DNA from: Rhododendron vialii
Taxonomy: Eukaryota; Streptophyta; Magnoliopsida; Ericales; Ericaceae
Direction of reading: 5' to 3'
NCBI RefSeq assembly: GCF_030253575.1
Contig: NC_080563.1
Location: 14,403,001-14,467,000 of the forward strand
Length of the DNA: 64,000 nt
Position 1 is the stretch's first letter, and the number at the start of each line of letters is the position of its first letter. Positions 1-11,492 of the stretch are shown piece by piece. Below the pieces are notes generated by a model. The model worked only from the letters and a program-made list of their open reading frames with translations. It did not search any database and was not told where the DNA came from. The position numbers and the translations under genes are program-made.

Positions 1-472
1 AAATCAGCTTTAGTTCGGGACAAAATTCTGCAGAAGTTTGGTATGTGTACAAGTCCATGTGATTGGACTCAAGAGCCTGACTGGGCTATTCATCATCCAA
101 GGAAATCTGGGTTCCCTTCCTCTCTATATAAGTTGGCTATGGAAGGGGCTGTTTATCACATTTGGAGGGCCAGAAATGAGTGCCATTTTGGTAACAAGCA
201 CCCATTCCCTGAGGGTGTTACTGATCAGATTATGAAGGATGTGCAAGATAGAATCTGCTCTTGGAGGAAATAGGCAACAGCCATGGCAACAAAGCTTTGT
301 GTACAGCTTGGAATAATTCGGAAAAATTTTTGTAGGTTGATTTATAGGGCTTTTGTTTGATTTGAGTGTCCTAAACCTGTGTAGTTCATCTGTTTACGGG
401 GGTATGCCCCTTTGTTATCTTGTATTTTGTCTCTTCTTGATAATGAAATCCCTCTTGACCAAAAAAAAAACC
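1..472 (+). mobile_element. 3' end of a LINE (non-LTR retrotransposon)
   Basis: Bases 1-273 are open in one frame and encode the C-terminal tail of a plant LINE ORF2. The segment around LYKLAMEGAVYHIWRARN matches the tail of the larger LINE in this window (LYKLVLAAGIYHLWLERN, near 48,590). The stop at 271-273 is followed by about 190 bp of 3' UTR and an A-run at 463-472. The element is on the opposite strand to UPF1 and lies inside UPF1 intron 2. Its poly-A ends about 37 bp from the exon 2 splice donor. The 5' end and target-site duplication are outside the window. Confidence 0.8.
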
Positions 473-509
473 GAACAAAATGAAAAGATGGGGAAAATAA
501 AGTGGCAAC

Positions 510-3500
510 CTTAACAAGCCACTGCAGAAAACACCTATCATCAATGAGTGGACACCACTGACTCAGGTCCCAATTCATGTCCTTCAATGCATTGACACTA
601 AGACAAGGTTCCCTGCACAGAAGAACGACAACACTCTCTGTCTTGGCAGATATAAATCCCAGAAGGAAAACGTTTCGGCATCCACAATTGTAACATTCAA
701 GGATCGTTTCTCCCAGGGGACTATCTTTATGAAGACAAACTTCTTTGTGCTTGGCTCGAACCTACGAACAACATAGAATACTGTTTCAGAAATAAACAAA
801 GTGGAAGTGTGGAACATCTAAGTAAATAAACAAATCAAAAAAGGAATTCATCTGAAATTAGCAAACTGTATAATCACTTATCTTCTAAATTTAAATATGA
901 GTATCCCTCAAGCACTTTAATCATAACAAAAAGCATGAAACCCTATTGAAGCTGCACGTCAATTAAGCAAGACCAGAAGGCAACCATACTTGAGCTCAGA
1001 CAAACGTACATATTGTTATGGGAATACATATTGAGGATGGGGCTGCTAAGTGTAGGTTGCACGTAAACAATGACGTATGGGCCACCAACTTAGAGGGGAG
1101 AGAGAGAGAGAGAGTAATAAATTAAAAGTCCTTCAACCAGCCCAGACTGCAAGAAGCGTGGTCAATCAAGACAAACAAAGTTGTATCACACAAGGCCCTC
1201 AAGAACAAATTCAAATGCACCAAAAGGTTCTCCACCACCTTGCAGTGCTGTAGACGGAAATGTTTCGCCATCTCCAGCACAAACAGTCCAACGGCACCCT
1301 AAGAGTGAAGTCATCCCAGTAGATGAAGGCTCGTCTAAGTCGCCTTCGAATGCAACCCATAAGAAATTTCTTCCAAATCTCAAGGCAGACTTTGGTCTCA
1401 AATTCATAAGATTGATTAGTCTATGTGCCCTTAAAGTCAAGCAAATATACAACTCCATCAATCATCTCTGAAGTTAAAATCGGAGAGAACCATATTGCAG
1501 GTTGACAAAAGCAACAGGATGATTTTGTTCTAAGTTCTTCCCCGTTGTACTAAATGTTTAATTTGAAGTTCAACTACTTCAAAAAAACACAGTATTAGAC
1601 GTACTTCATATCCAACTCCATGAAGGTGAGAAATGAAAACATAAAACTAAACATTCAACTATATCCAAACTCATTAAGGGGAGAAATTTTGCTTCCCAGA
1701 ATAAGTTTTTGCATCCAACTAATCTCCCTATGTGATTATAGGCTGTGTCGCAAGAATTTTATGGTTATCAGTTCATGGATTTTTGTCATTGCATGCAGCT
1801 GATATCAGACAAACAGTCATAGACATGTATAAGCATTACAACCGCTTGAGTAACCTATGCAAATAGGTTTAAGATCCTTATGCTTCGTATGCAAGAAACT
1901 GCATCTAAAGCAAAGGAAAATGAAACAGATTTCCTCATGTGTGTTTGTTTGACAAAAAAACTTTGTGAGAAAGTTACAATTTAACTGTTTAATTATGAAA
2001 AACCAATTGCTGCAAAATCTTGCATTCTATACTTACTTATGATAAGTAATCTTGCATTCTTTACAAGACAAGTCCCAAGGAAAGACCATGAGAAAAGTTG
2101 AAGGCGTGGTTTCATGAGACCAAAAAAAATGCAAGAAACTCGGATATTCTGCAACTTGCATTTCATTCTTGACAAAGGAGTACAGCCTATTATTTCTTTC
2201 AATGTTCTTTTCAAAAATTTCCACCCTGGACTTCAAAAAAGAAATGGGGCCTATTATTTATTAAATTCGCATTAACCCAGAAATCTAATGACTTACTTCT
2301 CATGCCATATGAAGCCATAAAACTGAGAATTCAACTATATCCATGATGTAGGACAATAAAGATTTCAGGGTTTCAATGGGGTAACAAAGAAGTGGGGGTT
2401 TTGGGGCCACGATTACGCAATGTTCCAGGAAATTTTTTGTGTTGTTTAGGGCTGCAAACAGCAACCAGGGCTGCTCTATGCAGAAAACAGGAATAAAACA
2501 GAAGAGGGGGGAGGGGGTGGGGAAAGAGGAGAAAGAAAGCTCTAGGAATCACTTCTAGAGGATTTAGGCATCACAGCTAGGGTTTGGTTGCATAACACAA
2601 TCCATAAAAGAGGCTTCGAAGCTCTAAAATTCTCACAATATTCCACCCCTTAAATTAAAAGCATTACATTGCTTATATAGACTTGAAGACTTCCTAAACC
2701 AACTATAACTAGAAGAAGGAAACTACTATTAATTCTTTAGACTTCTAAATCAACTTACTACTAAAAATGACTCCCAATAAATAAACTAAATAAATAACTT
2801 GACCCATAAAATTAAAATTACCAAAATATCCCCAACTGAAAAATTGTCCAGGGACATTCTTATTCAATACTAACATAAATAAGACTCAATTATGATTATT
2901 GTTGGACTGTCCATGCTTTCTTTAGGTCTCATCTTAAGATTATGTGGATTTCCATATCTCGTATCCTTTTTATATTTACTTTTCCTCGAGCCTGTCTCCA
3001 TCAATCCAACTCCATCAAAGGGAGAAATTTTGCTTCTCAGGAGCTGCTATCATATTAGAAGCCTTGAATCCTTGATTCTTAAAGGATCAACATATCCTAG
3101 TTACGAGGATTGCCTTAACCCATGAAGTGAAGGACTTACTTTTCTCCAAAATGAAGACATAAAACTGAACATTCAACTATTTCCAACTCCATCAAGGGGA
3201 GAAATTTTACTTCCCATAAGTTGCTATCATATTACCAGCCTTGATTCTTAAAGGATCAACAGACCACACCTTTCCCTTACATTATTGCAACCAACTTGTC
3301 TCCCTATGCGATTAATGATGTGTCGCAAGAATTATATGTTCTCAGATCGCTTCCTTGCATGCAGCTGATATCAGACAGTCACAGACATACACAAGCTTTA
3401 CAACCACTTGCGTAACCCATTCAAATAGGTTTAAGATCCTTATGGCTCCATTCAGTTGTCATGTGCAGGAAAGTGCATTTTAAAGCAAACGAAATGTAAG

Positions 3501-4793
3501 AAAGTTGTAATATAACTGTTTAATTATGATAAAAGTAGTTGAAAAATCAGATTCCTACAAAATCTTGCATTATTTACGGGACAAGTTCCGAGTAAAAACG
3601 ATGAGAAATGTTCAAATGTTCAAGGCGTGGTTTCATGCAGCGAAAAGAAAAAAATGCAGGAAACTCGGATGTTCTTAACCTTTCGCTTCATTCCTTGACA
3701 AAGGGATGGGGCCTATTATCATTTCTCTTTCGATGCACTTTTCAATAATTTCCACCCCGGACTCCAAAAAAGTTCTTCAGTCCACATTACCCTCATTCTG
3801 GCCTAAAGGTCATGGATTTTTTTTTGGAAATAGCCTCTCCCTTCTTGCAGGGCTAAGGCGGTTGCGTACATCAACTCTTCACCAGTCCCCCGCATATGCA
3901 GGTGCTTTGCGAACTGGGTACCCCCCCTGTTTAGTCTACATTGCACTCTAACTTACCTAAGCAAGGTAAATACTAATCACTCACAATCCAACCGCTACAG
4001 ATATGCAGACATGCACACACACATGAAGAAATTAAGGGTGTGTTTCCGCTGGACTAAATAGACTAAAGCCCATGTTTTCACAGATTTCTAGGCATGTCAT
4101 CAACTCAGATACCATTTATCGGAAATAACTTGACTATTGTCATTAGCATGTAGTCCATACAGTTTAGCGGAAATGAACCCTAAATATCTAAGGCATCATT
4201 TTCATAAATTTTATCTACAAAATGCTTCCACTCACCAGATGGTTCACTATGTGCGAGCCCGAAGTGTTCCCCCGGGAATTGCAGAACCACTTCCGGCACG
4301 ACGGCACGTTACACCTCACCACGCACGCCGGGTTCGTCACCCCGCAGTACCTGCACGCGTGCTCCGCGTAACCGCCCTTCCCGTACTCAAAACCCTCGTC
4401 ATCCCCACCAGTCTCTTCAAAATTCAACCCGCTCATCCCCGCCGCCAGCGCGTCCACCGCGGCCGCCTGGTTATGACTCCTCCCCTTCACCCCAGCGCCG
4501 CCGCCTCCGGACGCGGCGGAGACCGGGGAGGCGTCGGACTGGTGGCCAGAGGAGGAGGCCCGGTCCGTTCTCTCGGCTGCGGCGGAATCGGATACTGACA
4601 CGGAATCGGAGGGCGTGGGCCAGGCAGCGGAGCGGATTGGCTGGGAGAGCTCTTGGAATTCGGGGTAGGAGAAGGCGACGTCGTCGTCGTCGCCGACTCC
4701 GCCCTGGGTGTTGAATTCGAGGAAGGTGTAGGCGTCGGTTGCCGAGTCGGGCTGCGAGGCTGTGTCGTAGAGGTTGTTACCGTGAGAATCCAT
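510..4793 (-). CDS. UPF1: UPF1 RNA helicase, first two coding exons (3'-partial)
   Basis: UPF1 is the ATP-dependent RNA helicase at the centre of nonsense-mediated mRNA decay. Exon 1 is 4236-4793: 186 codons starting at the ATG at 4793 ([17 protein letters not shown]). It includes the low-complexity N-terminus, the acidic [13 protein letters not shown] stretch and, from about residue 145, the first zinc-binding half of the CH domain ([17 protein letters not shown]). It ends at a clean GTGAGT donor. Exon 2 is 510-761: 84 codons continuing the CH domain ([41 protein letters not shown]), after a TTCGTAG acceptor. Both junctions are phase 0. The helicase core lies beyond the left edge. Intron 1 is about 3.5 kb. 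The CH domain is what binds UPF2, so this part should be under strong constraint; I see no break. Splice sites are inferred by eye. Confidence 0.93.
1615..3780. repeat. Internal direct duplication inside UPF1 intron 1
   Basis: About 600-700 bp of intron 1 is present twice in direct orientation, roughly 1615-2340 and 3150-3780. Shared landmarks, in order, are AAACATTCAACTAT, GGGGAGAAATTTT, TGTGTCGCAAGAATT, GCATGCAGCTGATATCAGAC, AATAGGTTTAAGATCCTTAT, AAGGCGTGGTTTCATG and AAACTCGGAT. A shorter third piece (GGGAGAAATTTTGCTTCTCA) lies near 3020. The copies are separated by about 550 bp of AT-rich DNA (2347-2875) that looks repeat-derived. No coding sequence was recognised. Confidence 0.75.
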
Positions 4794-5100
4794 TGGAGGG
4801 AGTTAGGGTTAGGGTTAGGGTTTGGGTTTAGGGATGTTTGGGGTGTTTACGGGAGTGAGTTAGATTAGGGTTTTGGTAGTGGGGAATGAAATGACGGAGG
4901 GGGTCACTGAGAAGACGATATGGAGAGAGAGAGAGAGAGAGGGGGGGACTGAAAATCGTAACGACAGTGTGGAGAATGTGAGGGGGTATGGGCGTGTGAA
5001 GGAAGAGGCGTCACGAGGACGGGGAGAGAAGGGGGGAAATGGGAAAAAATTTCGGTGCCGGGTGAGTACCATATGGTGTCCTTTCGGTACATTCAAATTG
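4794..5100 (-). promoter_or_regulatory. UPF1 5' leader/promoter with telo-box-like repeats and a GA tract
   Basis: Just upstream of the UPF1 ATG, on the minus strand, are several copies of CCTAAACCC/AACCCTAA (plus-strand TTAGGGTTAGGG, 4803-4833). AAACCCTAA is the plant telo-box, known from promoters and leaders of many translation and RNA-metabolism genes. A (GA)n run at 4923-4940 (CT on the gene strand) follows. No clear TATA box was seen. A regulatory role is inference from motif type. Confidence 0.5.
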
Positions 5101-5894
5101 TCCATTGTATTTTTTAACGGTTTGAATGTGGAGAGAGAAAAATGAAAAAAAAAATATTGCGGTAAGAGAATAAAGAACGTTTTAATCTGAACCGTATAAA
5201 AATGTATTGGACAGTTCAAATGTACCGAACGAATACCATATGAGATATATCCATCCGGCATCGAAAAACTTATCGGGAGAAATGATGCCTTATTGTAGGC
5301 CCGAAAATGACGTGGATGATTGAAGTGTTCATATAGATGTTTTGACACAACAATGAGCTCAAGACAATGACAACTACATACCAAAAAATAAACATGAAGG
5401 ACAAACAACATGCCGTTCCAGTTTCAACAACAAAAAATAAATAAATAAATAAAAGTAATTTCAAGCTCAAAAATTATGTATTTACACAAATAATTTTTCT
5501 ATCAATATGAATATTGTTTGATAGATCTCATTGAAATCTTTTAAACGGTGCAAAAAGAATTAAAATTTTTTTTTTATTTTCTTTATATTTGAGCTTGAAA
5601 TTACCTTCTTTTTTTTAAAAAAGAATATTTAAAAAGAAAACGGAACGGGGCCTAAGACAAATCTTGTTGACCCAAGGGATTTGTAAAAAGTGTTGGGAGC
5701 GTTACGTAGCGGTACTCGTGGTCACTCCGTAATAACTCATGGTGTAGATAGATTTGAGAAATATAATGGTTCGTTTGTTAGACGGATGAAGTTTTAGGTG
5801 AATAAAGAAGAATTGTGGATAAGAGGAGATATGTTATAAGAGGGATTACCTAATACTGTACTTGATTTGGGTAGTAGTTGGTATGGGTGGATAA
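5101..5894. other. Gene-free AT-rich spacer
   Basis: AT-rich DNA with A/T runs (for example 5550-5640). No conserved coding sequence, TIR or LTR boundary recognised. Confidence 0.5.
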
Positions 5895-6422
5895 GAGCAT
5901 CTTCAGCCTTGACCCATTTTAAGACCCAAACTCAAAATTTGGGTAAAATCATCAAAAATCCATCTCCAATCATGACCCAAATTCTTTCCCATTTTTGGGT
6001 TTTACCCATTTTCTTCCCCAAATCTGGGACAAACTAGACTCATACCCATTATTAAGTTTCTCTCTCCAACTCTAGATATAGATTCACACCCATGCATCAC
6101 TGTATGTTTATCTTTCGAAACCTAGTTCCGCCTGAGCTCTTTGATTCGCTCCACAACACTCTCAAGCTCAACGGCGCCGTCATTTCCCTTTGTTGCGACT
6201 CCTCGAAAAATGGCCCCAACAACTTCCACCTCATCTCTTCCAACGTCCACGTGAGACGTTCGGAGCTTTGCCAGTGAGATGAATGCCACTGTGTATTTAA
6301 AAAATGATAAATTTTGGTCAAAATAGGGTTTTGCCATTGGAGATGCTCCTACCCAAAACGAGTTTTTGCTCAAAATTTTATCCAAATTTGGGTAAGAAAA
6401 AGGGTAATGACTAGAGATGCTC
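5895..6422. mobile_element. MITE-like element with GAGCATCT termini
   Basis: Begins GAGCATCTTCAG and ends in the inverted form CTAGAGATGCTC, with subterminal inverted blocks (CAAAATTTGGGTAAAA near 5933, TCCAAATTTGGGTAAG near 6381). A second end-like motif, ATTGGAGATGCTCC, at 6336-6351 suggests nesting. GAGCATCTCCA termini are common in plant MITEs. The middle (about 6090-6275) is less AT-rich, with an open frame (MHHCMFIFRNLVPPELFD...) that could be a captured exon; I do not recognise it. No clear target duplication. Confidence 0.5.
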
Positions 6423-7277
6423 TACGAGTTGATAATATGATAAATTACTTGGTTGCCCTTATTTAATCATTTCATCGAGAATACAAAATGATTTAAGGGG
6501 TGATTTGGTCTTTTTTGCCACCCAAATAAGCTAATCCTTGGGTGGCAGGTTTTGTTAGCTGAGGGGATAAGCTCTCCCCCTCCTCCCCCTTCCTTTTTCC
6601 ACCAATAAACACATTTTTTCCTTCTCCCCCTCCCTCCCTTCTCCTCTCATTTATCCTCCTAACAAGGCAGCCCTAAATCAACAGTGATGAATCAATTTTG
6701 AACTCATTTTATCTCTATTCAAAAAGAACATCGGTTCAGTGTGACATGAAGCGCACAAAGCGGTAAGATGGATTTCGTCACTTTTATTAAAGGAAAACAT
6801 TAATCGTTTTTGTAAACGTACAAAATGATGGTAGTAGAGCTCCATGTAACTCGAAATCAATTTGTTGTTGAATTTTTCTAGAGAAGATTGAAAAGAAAGC
6901 CAGTCTAAGATGGAGCAACTGAACCATTGGTGGTTTGCACGTGGTCAGGGCTATGTCTACCCATCCTTGTTCAGTTCTTTGGGAATTTTATCTACTTTTT
7001 GCTTGAGTACTTCCTTGTTACTAAAGAAGGGAGCCATTTTCAAACTTTGATAAATTAACGACCAAACAAAGAACATGCATGTTCTTGAATCATCCTTTAA
7101 TTGCCTCCCACCAAATTGTCCCTTGCTAGAGATTCCTAGTCACTTTAAATCCAAGTAGAATCATTCTGATAAAAGAAAAAAGAAGAAGAAGAAAAATAAG
7201 AAGACAAAAGTCAGTATTGCTGAAAAGAAAGAGAAAATCTTATTTACGGAGGATCCGCAAATAAAGTTTACGGCACT
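6423..7277. other. Spacer without recognised genes
   Basis: Low-complexity pyrimidine-rich sequence (6580-6660) and an AAG/AAAG-rich stretch (7170-7240). No supported coding sequence on either strand. Confidence 0.4.
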
Positions 7278-7399
7278 CAATTTCTGCCGTCCAAAAGTGT
7301 TTTGGACGATCCGGATTGAAAACAATATCCTAACGGTAATAGATAAGGATATTGTTTTCAATCCGAATTGTCTAAAACACATTTGGACGGCCGAGATTG
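7278..7399. repeat. Foldback element with 53-bp arms
   Basis: Left arm 7278-7330 and right arm 7347-7399 are near-perfect reverse complements around a 16-base loop. Each arm holds an exact ATTGAAAACAATATCC-type core and a terminal CCGTCCAAA block. The transcript of either strand would form a long hairpin, as expected of a MITE or foldback transposon. No clear target duplication. Confidence 0.8.
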
Positions 7400-8169
7400 C
7401 GCATGGCTTCTCTCGGAAAGAAATGATGTTTTTATTTTGTGCTCAAATCCACAACCTACCACCACCTCAATTATAATGGAACTCCCAACGACCACCCGCT
7501 TGTTTCTTATCTAATGAAAAGAAGGTTAAAGAAGGCTCCACTAGTTCATGATCCTATAAATACTCCTGTTATCTCAGCATCTAGAGGGGCGCAAAAATCA
7601 GTGAGCGTAGAGCAGTCCAGGCTACTCCTTGGGAGGGAGCCAAGCTTCCACGGCAAGTGAGAAAACGCAAGATTCTTAATGCGGGGACCAAATCACATAT
7701 TTTCATTAATTAACAACAAATATCGTTCTTACATACTAATCACACGATTTTGAGGGAACTATTCTTCAAATTTCTACAAACAAAACTCAAACTATAGTAG
7801 TAAAAATAACGGGATAATTGGTTATTGAGAGGTGTGCAGGAGCCCAGGCCCCCCGCCTATAACGATTCTCCAGCAAGATAGGGAGGGAGGTGGGGAGGTG
7901 AGGTGAGGTGAGGGCAGCACAGAGATGGTAGGAGAGAGCATGTCAGAGAGATACATAGTGAGGTTGAGTGATCAAATTATAATTGATTAGGGACTCCCGT
8001 GTAAAATCGTTTATTTCTCATATAGTGGAACACTACTCAATCGTCCCGTGGATATACCGAGTTGAGGAACCATGTGAAAATCGTGTGTCTTGGTCTGTGT
8101 CAGTGTGTGATCGACCTTGTGCACGGCAAGAAAGAGAGAAATTTAGAACCTGTTGTTTCATCTCTATTG
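7400..8169. other. Spacer with an orphan TATA-like motif
   Basis: A TATAAATA-like sequence at 7555-7562 is followed by an open stretch to about 7660 that resembles nothing I know. The rest is non-coding in appearance. Confidence 0.3.
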
Positions 8170-8348
8170 GGTTTTTTTTGAGGTGGCAAACGGACGGGTC
8201 TATGTGGGTTTGGGCGGGTTGGAACGGATTGTTGGTTAAATATGGATAGATCGAATGTGGGTCAAAAGGTAAACAAGTTGAAAATGGGTTGGGTCGGGTA
8301 TGGGTCAAGCTAAACCCAACTCCGCCCGACCCGACCCATTTGCCTATT

Positions 8349-8373
8349 CCCCCCCCCCCCCCCCCCCCCCCCC
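8349..8373. repeat. C homopolymer, 25 bases
   Basis: An uninterrupted run of 25 C within the hAT-like element. Such runs are prone to length error in sequencing. Confidence 0.9.
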
Positions 8374-9271
8374 AAATTGTCTCAATAAGAGGATTCAGAA
8401 AAATAAAATTTTATGATTAAAACTCAATTTTTTTTGAATAAAAATGAAGCAGTTAGAGGTTAAAAAAGCTTTAAAAAATCAGGTTTTACTTTTAACAGTA
8501 ACCGTAACTCTAACGAGGAGTCGGAGGCTGCATTAGAAAATTGTCTGGAAGGTGATGATTGCACTGATTGTACAATTTCGGTATTCATTGCGCTCGCCGA
8601 AGCCACCGCTTAGGTTTGGATTAAAAAGTCAAGTGACTTTTTTTTTTGTCTCTATTCAAATTTTTTTGTATTTGTTTGTTTTGCGACAAACTTTTTATCC
8701 CTATTAGTTCGTCTCGATGAGAGAATTGAAAAAGTAATTTTTTTTACTTTTACCCTAATATTTTTTGTAATATTCAAGATAAATCCCAACAACAGGCTTT
8801 TTGGGATTTATCTTAGATGTTTTCAAAAATATTTGGGTTAAAAGTCAAAAAATTTTACTTTTCTGATCGGAGCGAATCAAAAATCGCAAAATACTTGTCG
8901 CAAAACGACAAACGCGGAAAAAGTTGAATAAGGACAAAAAAAAAAAAAAAACCCAAAAGAGAGAGAGGAGCTCAAGGGATTGATCTTGTAATTATATTAT
9001 TTTTGTCTTTTTGAAAAAAATTATGAGTTTCGATAAAAAAAAATTGATTTTTCTATTTTTCTCATCGAGACGAATCATTAAGTCACAAAAGTTTGACGCA
9101 AAATTAATAAATACAAAAAAAATTCAAATAAGAACAAAAACAAGCCACTTATCTTTTAAATTCAAACCCACCCTAAATATAGTGCCTTGTTTTTTAGTTT
9201 TGTTGCAGAAACAGTTAGAGAGAGAGAGATAGTAGTGCCTTAAAGTTTTTTAGTTTTGTTGTAGAAATAGT

Positions 9272-9273
<2 letters not shown>

Positions 9274-9311
<38 letters not shown>
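9274..9311. repeat. (AG)n microsatellite
   Basis: Uninterrupted AG dinucleotides within hAT-like copy 1. Confidence 0.95.
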
Positions 9312-9313
<2 letters not shown>

Positions 9314-9989
9314 CGTGAATTGGATTGATTGTAACAGAGAATCAGAGAAAGACCGGAGAGAGTGCAGCCGAGAGAGAAAAAGGGGTGTTAGACCATTTTT
9401 AATTCTAACCCATATTAAATTCACTTTCAATCTATCTAAATCCATAAAAATGTGGGTTGATATGGGTTCAACCCATATCAACCCATTACACAATATGAGC
9501 TGATTGAATTGGGTTACAAATGGGCGAATTTGGGCCGGTTAAGAAATATGGGTTGAGATTGTCACCTCTAGGTTTTTTCCTTCCCTTTATCAGATTTTAA
9601 TCTCTAATTATGGTCTGCTATTTTTAGACACCATTCGAAGTATTTTTACAAACTAAATTTGCAATTTTTCTTTGTCTGTTTCCCTTATCTTTGTACTGGA
9701 TTAATGGAACAAGCTATGGATCCAATTAATTTTGTCACTCCACTGCAAGGTTTTCAATACCGTATCGGTAACAGTACCATTTTTTTTATGAGATGTACTG
9801 GCACCAAATTAATTTTAGGTATTGTTTCGAATTTTGCGTTATAATATTATATATTAATTTTTTCTTATACTTATAAATAAAATGATAAAAAGCTCAAAAC
9901 ATTAACCAACATGAAAATACAAACTAAATAATAATCATAGTAGTAAATAGTAATTATGAAGACATTATGATATAAAGGAAATTATTGGA

Positions 9990-10165
9990 CGGGTAATAAG
10001 TCCACGAGTGCAATTTTGTTACCCTCTCTCTTATTGGTTGAAATAGTGTAGGTTCCACCCCTGCAATATACTTTTTGATAAGAATAACATCATTTTGTGG
10101 TGAAATCCACATCATTTCAACTAATAAAAATGAGTGTAATGTTCACCCTCTTAAGTGGAAAGTGA
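9990..10165. mobile_element. Possible small MITE (imperfect inverted repeat)
   Basis: A left block ACCCTCTCTCTTATTGGTTG (from 10021) pairs imperfectly with a right block containing TTTCAACTAATAAAAATGAG (near 10115) and ending in TTCACCCT. Probably one or two relics of a short MITE; boundaries are uncertain. Confidence 0.35.
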
Positions 10166-10348
10166 ACAAAAATCAACTCTAAATCCACGTAGTGTAGAAA
10201 TACGCCTTCTGAGATCAACAACACGTACACGTCACTAGAACCCTAACAGAAATGCTAGAGACAAAGAAAATTTACCCCGAAAATACCCCGAAAACTGCAA
10301 TCAATGGTTGAGATTCACTTTGATGTGGCCCGTAGTATTCCCCGCTAA

Positions 10349-11264
10349 TGTAATACCCGTATTTGTCTTAAAAGTAACTTTACTTTAGTTGTGTATTTAG
10401 AAAATATAAAGGACAAAACAAAAGAAAAGGCATTCGGTGCCTTGTGCAATGTGTAGAGCATTTTGTGTGGGCACGTGCTGAACTTGGGAATTAAGCTGGA
10501 GGTGGAACTCATAAGGTGAACTTGGTGATTTGAATTGATGACTAAGCATCAGTTACTATACATGTGAACCTGAAGGCTTGAACCATTACGGTGGTAGGAA
10601 ACTAAAAATAATAATAGTCATTCATAGAGCAAAGTTATCGACAGTGGGTTCAATTTTGATGGTGATGAGATCTTGTATGTTGTTCTTTGAAGAGGAATAT
10701 GAGGTGGAACTATATCTGATGACAAGGCGATTTGAGTGTGAGTATGAGATACATATTTCTTGTATAATATTAATGTTGGGTTCTTGTTGGTTGTGTTATG
10801 TGCGGTGACTGTATGTCGTGAAACTGTTTGGTATGTGGCGGGGTGACTAGGCTAATAAGTTATGTCAAAAGACATGTTGGCCAATGGGCTGTGGTGAGAC
10901 TAGTGAGGTGGTACGTCACCGGTTATATATCGAGGAGGACCGGATATATGGTTCTTTTTATGTGGAACGTATTATATTCGTGGTTGGTGTTATACATGGT
11001 GATTGACGTTGTGCAGTTTATTTGGTATTGATATTGTACACGTTATTATGTCTCACACACTCCTGGATCCTTTTGGACTCCAGCTTGCAGGTTGGTTAGC
11101 GGGTCAGGTGTTGGTGGTGCGGACTTGTCCGAGTTGCTGCGAGAGTGGGTTGTTGTTAATTTACTATAGAGATCGATAGTTGTAATTTATAGTATAGTTT
11201 TTGGAATAAAAGACAGATTATGGTCTTTTTTATATCGTGGTGCTTGAGGATCTGGGTTGTTACA
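10349..11264. mobile_element. Solo LTR of a retrotransposon
   Basis: Begins TGTAATACCC and ends GGGTTGTTACA, the inverted TG...CA termini expected of an LTR. The flanking 5-mers GCTAA (10344-10348) and CCTAA (11265-11269) match at 4 of 5 bases, as in an aged target duplication. No gag or pol sequence lies on either side, so this looks like the product of LTR-LTR recombination. An AATAAAAGA motif near 11204 could be its polyadenylation signal. Short open frames inside it are not genes. Confidence 0.7.
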
Positions 11265-11492
11265 CCTAATGCATGTAAAACAAGACATCGTGAGCGCACC
11301 GTTGCCTCTCATTGATAAAGGCCCTCCTATGCCTAAGTTTAACAAGAAAAACCTAATTCACATATAAAAAGGAATAGCAAGTAACAATGTACCTATCTTT
11401 ATAGGTTTTTTACCTTTTATTTGTAAACGTAGGTCTGACTTGTTCTCCAAGCGTGATCGCTTCCCTTATTCATGTGATTCATTCCTATTTCG

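Larger units (their letters stand above)
8178..9570. mobile_element. Non-autonomous hAT-like transposon, copy 1
   Basis: Starts TTGAGGTGGCAA and ends TTGTCACCTCTA, an inverted pair matching two other elements in the window. It is flanked by an exact 8-bp direct repeat, GGTTTTTT, at 8170-8177 and 9571-9578, the target-duplication length of hAT transposons. Subterminal GGGTTGGGTCGGG and AACCCATATCAACCC blocks are in opposite orientation. The interior is AT-rich with no transposase. It contains a C homopolymer and a GA microsatellite. Confidence 0.75.

Noticed and set aside
2347..2875. Solo LTR in UPF1 intron 1 (TGTAGGAC ... TAACA)
   Set aside because: Ends are not convincing inverted repeats and the flanking 5-mers (CATGA, TAAAT) do not match.
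4137..4598. 153-codon Arg/Pro-rich open frame on the plus strand
   Set aside because: Antisense shadow of the GC-rich UPF1 exon 1.
4860..5411. 183-codon frame on the minus strand upstream of UPF1
   Set aside because: Low-complexity Phe/Ser/Leu text overlapping the GA tract; no homology.
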